Below are positions 61,986 through 64,000 of a DNA stretch of 64,000 bases, in pieces. Below the pieces are notes generated by a model that worked only from the letters and a program-made list of their open reading frames with translations, did not search any database and was not told the DNA's origin. Each line of letters begins with the position of its first letter. Position 1 is the first letter of the stretch. The stretch lies in assembly GCA_013399895.1 (NCBI GenBank), contig VXBA01005105.1, positions 56,052 through 120,051 of the forward strand. The letters are read 5' to 3'. Position numbers and translations under genes: made by a program. This DNA is from Serilophus lunatus. Lineage: Eukaryota; Chordata; Aves; Passeriformes; Eurylaimidae.

Positions 61986-64000
61986 TCACATATTTAAGAA
62001 TTATCATTAAAATACACATCCATCATACAATCTTCTCAAATTTCATAAATTTCACTTACATTAAAAGAAAGAATTTGCCATGCTAAAATCAAAACAACAT
62101 CATCACAACACTTTATGAAAGTGAACAATTTGTATATATTCCTTCCTTTGTCCTATCACCACAATAAGAGAACCGAAAATTCCGTGATTCTGCTCTTCAT
62201 TCTCTAGCTCTATTCAGTTTGTTTTGCCCATTACCTCTCCAAATTATTATCCTTGTGTCAAATTCCTCAGGCCCCAAGTTTTTTGCCAAAAAGGACCACG
62301 GTGGGTTGGATGACAAAATGGTCACCAAAATCTTCTACCAAAGAAATTAAAATATAGTTGTGGAGATGTTCCTAAAAAAACCCAACATACATTCATGAGA
62401 GTTTTAAGATCAAAGTTTAACATCAAAATCCATCATGATGTGAAGTGCTAATTTAGAATACAGTCTATCTGCTTGTGTAGATTATTAACAAGATGTTGAG
62501 AGACTGCTTTTGTATCAACCTGCTTTATCTTGGATTGCTTACCAATATTTCTCACCCCTCAGACACTGTCAGAAGAGTCACAATTTCTCATCTTGCCTCC
62601 ATAGTAAAGCTGACGCTAAGGCACTCAGCCTAACTATAGCTGAGAACACTGTGCTCCAGCACATTTAGAAATGCAGTCCTGTGCCAATAACCCTCCAAGG
62701 TACAGCTATCCTCCTGGGTGTCTGCCTGGTGCACTGCACAGCTGCTATAGCACACCACTTCAAATAAAATACATTGAATCTAAACTACTAACAATGAAAA
62801 TTATGCAAGTTTTCCAGAGTACATTATATTAAAATTCATCTAACAGCTGAATCTAGATATTTCTGTTATGAGAAAATAAACATTCTGGTTTTGGATTAAT
62901 TGACGTTTTCCCTATACAGAAAAATCAGGTGAATCTGCACGGCTGCCTGCATTTAGTACTTGGTTGTTACGGAAAGTTTTTAACAGAGGTAACATTATAT
63001 TGCAGTACTTCTGCATACTCAATTTTATAAAATGGATAACTCAGGGCTTTATTGAAAGAGGAGAGTGACACAAGGCTTTTCCTTCCAGTTCTCACCTTTT
63101 TATCTTTCAATGGTGGAATGACTATCCCTAATTCAGACAGGTTTAGGGAATTTCTAAGTTAAAAAAAATTTTTTCTCAGATACATTATTCAAATTTCTGA
63201 AGAAATATTTAAGAGTTTCAAGAATATTTCAACTACTGCAAAGATAGACAGCCTAAACTTTTGGGCAATCTTACTGTACTCCGGTGTAAATGTTTTTCAG
63301 AGAATTCAAATTTTGTTCCTACTTGTCTTGTTTGATTACTGACAATACTGAAAGCTAAACCTGTAGTAACAAATCATGTAGTATCAAATTTTTCACCTTT
63401 TAGAAAACTTAATTTCAATTCCAATTTTTTCTCGAATGAAAAGAGGAAGTTGCTAAATTATTTGGTAATAGATTGAGGATAGTTATTAAAACTTTATTTA
63501 AAACATTATCATAATATTGGTATGCATGTTGATTGATATTGTCTAATTTAAATATTTTAAATAAAAAGCTAATATAAATTCTAAAATTAGAAATTCTGTA
63601 AGAAAATATGAGAAAAATATCAATACATCATTACGGACCATGATACTATTTCCAATAAACACATCGTTTCAGTAAAATGCCATTTATAACAGAGAAAATA
63701 AATCTTTTTTGGAATACATTGAATTTCTTTGTCAAACTAGACTGTTTTAGAGGTCTGTGTTAGAGAATATAATGTATTTTTCAAATTTGTGTAGAGTAGG
63801 CATGTTCATTTTGCCTTAAGTAATATGCATCTCAAAATTATATGTGAGACATTGTCTTGCCTGAGTGAATAGCAATAGAGGTTTTTTCCTAATTATAGAG
63901 AAGCTAAACAGAAAAGAGGAGGGGGAAGTCATAGTGAGAAAAATCCACTCAAGAACAATAGCTACATTTAAGGCTGGGAAGATATTACTCCTCAGTCCTT
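61986..64000. other. AT-rich stretch without a recognisable gene
   Basis: Unique-looking AT-rich DNA to the window end. No gene, RNA or repeat recognised. Confidence 0.6.

Overview
This is vertebrate nuclear DNA, almost certainly from a bird, and probably a neoavian such as a passerine. The evidence is CR1 LINE fragments with the usual 3' end (a block close to GATGATCTYTAAGGTCCCTTCCAAC followed by an ATTCTATGA-type tail), several avian endogenous-retrovirus LTRs including the family that begins TGTCCTGGTTT and ends GGGGTTAAACCACRACA, and no mammalian-type SINE or L1. The species call is inference.

I found no functional protein-coding gene, tRNA, rRNA, CRISPR array or operon. The window reads as an AT-rich intergenic or intronic desert, broken by short GC-rich islands. 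Every one of the larger islands that I can resolve is an LTR. The longer open frames lie in these GC-rich LTRs, in CR1 relics or in a purine microsatellite, and I do not regard them as genes.

Layout: 1-7460 is unique AT-rich DNA with one weak LTR fragment (about 4485-4770). 7466-14832 holds three solo-LTR-like elements (7466-8804 minus, 10552-11665 plus, 13883-14832 plus) and two CR1 pieces (9888-10090 minus, 12427-13197 plus). 17075-17169 is a CR1 3' end followed by an unclassified GC-elevated block to about 18110. 19157-22054 is a cluster of three LTR pieces, one containing a 120-base assembly gap. 27030-28208 is an ERVK-type LTR with a second LTR nested inside it. 30848-32605 is a long solo LTR. 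34225-36940 is a decayed CR1 reverse-transcriptase relic split by a 1.68-kb solo LTR. 37706-38085 and 48162-48828 are further copies of the TGTCCTGGTTT LTR family. 50413-51224 is a perfect GAAAAA array abutting a GAAA array across a single N. 56888-57966 is a CR1 split by an LTR. 61370-61985 is another ERV-derived repeat. The rest is unique AT-rich sequence in which I see nothing coding.

The most informative content is the nested-insertion record. Target-site duplications can be read directly for at least six LTR insertions, and conserved CCAAT/TATA/AATAAA positions give the orientation of several. No previously undescribed biological system can be supported from this window.
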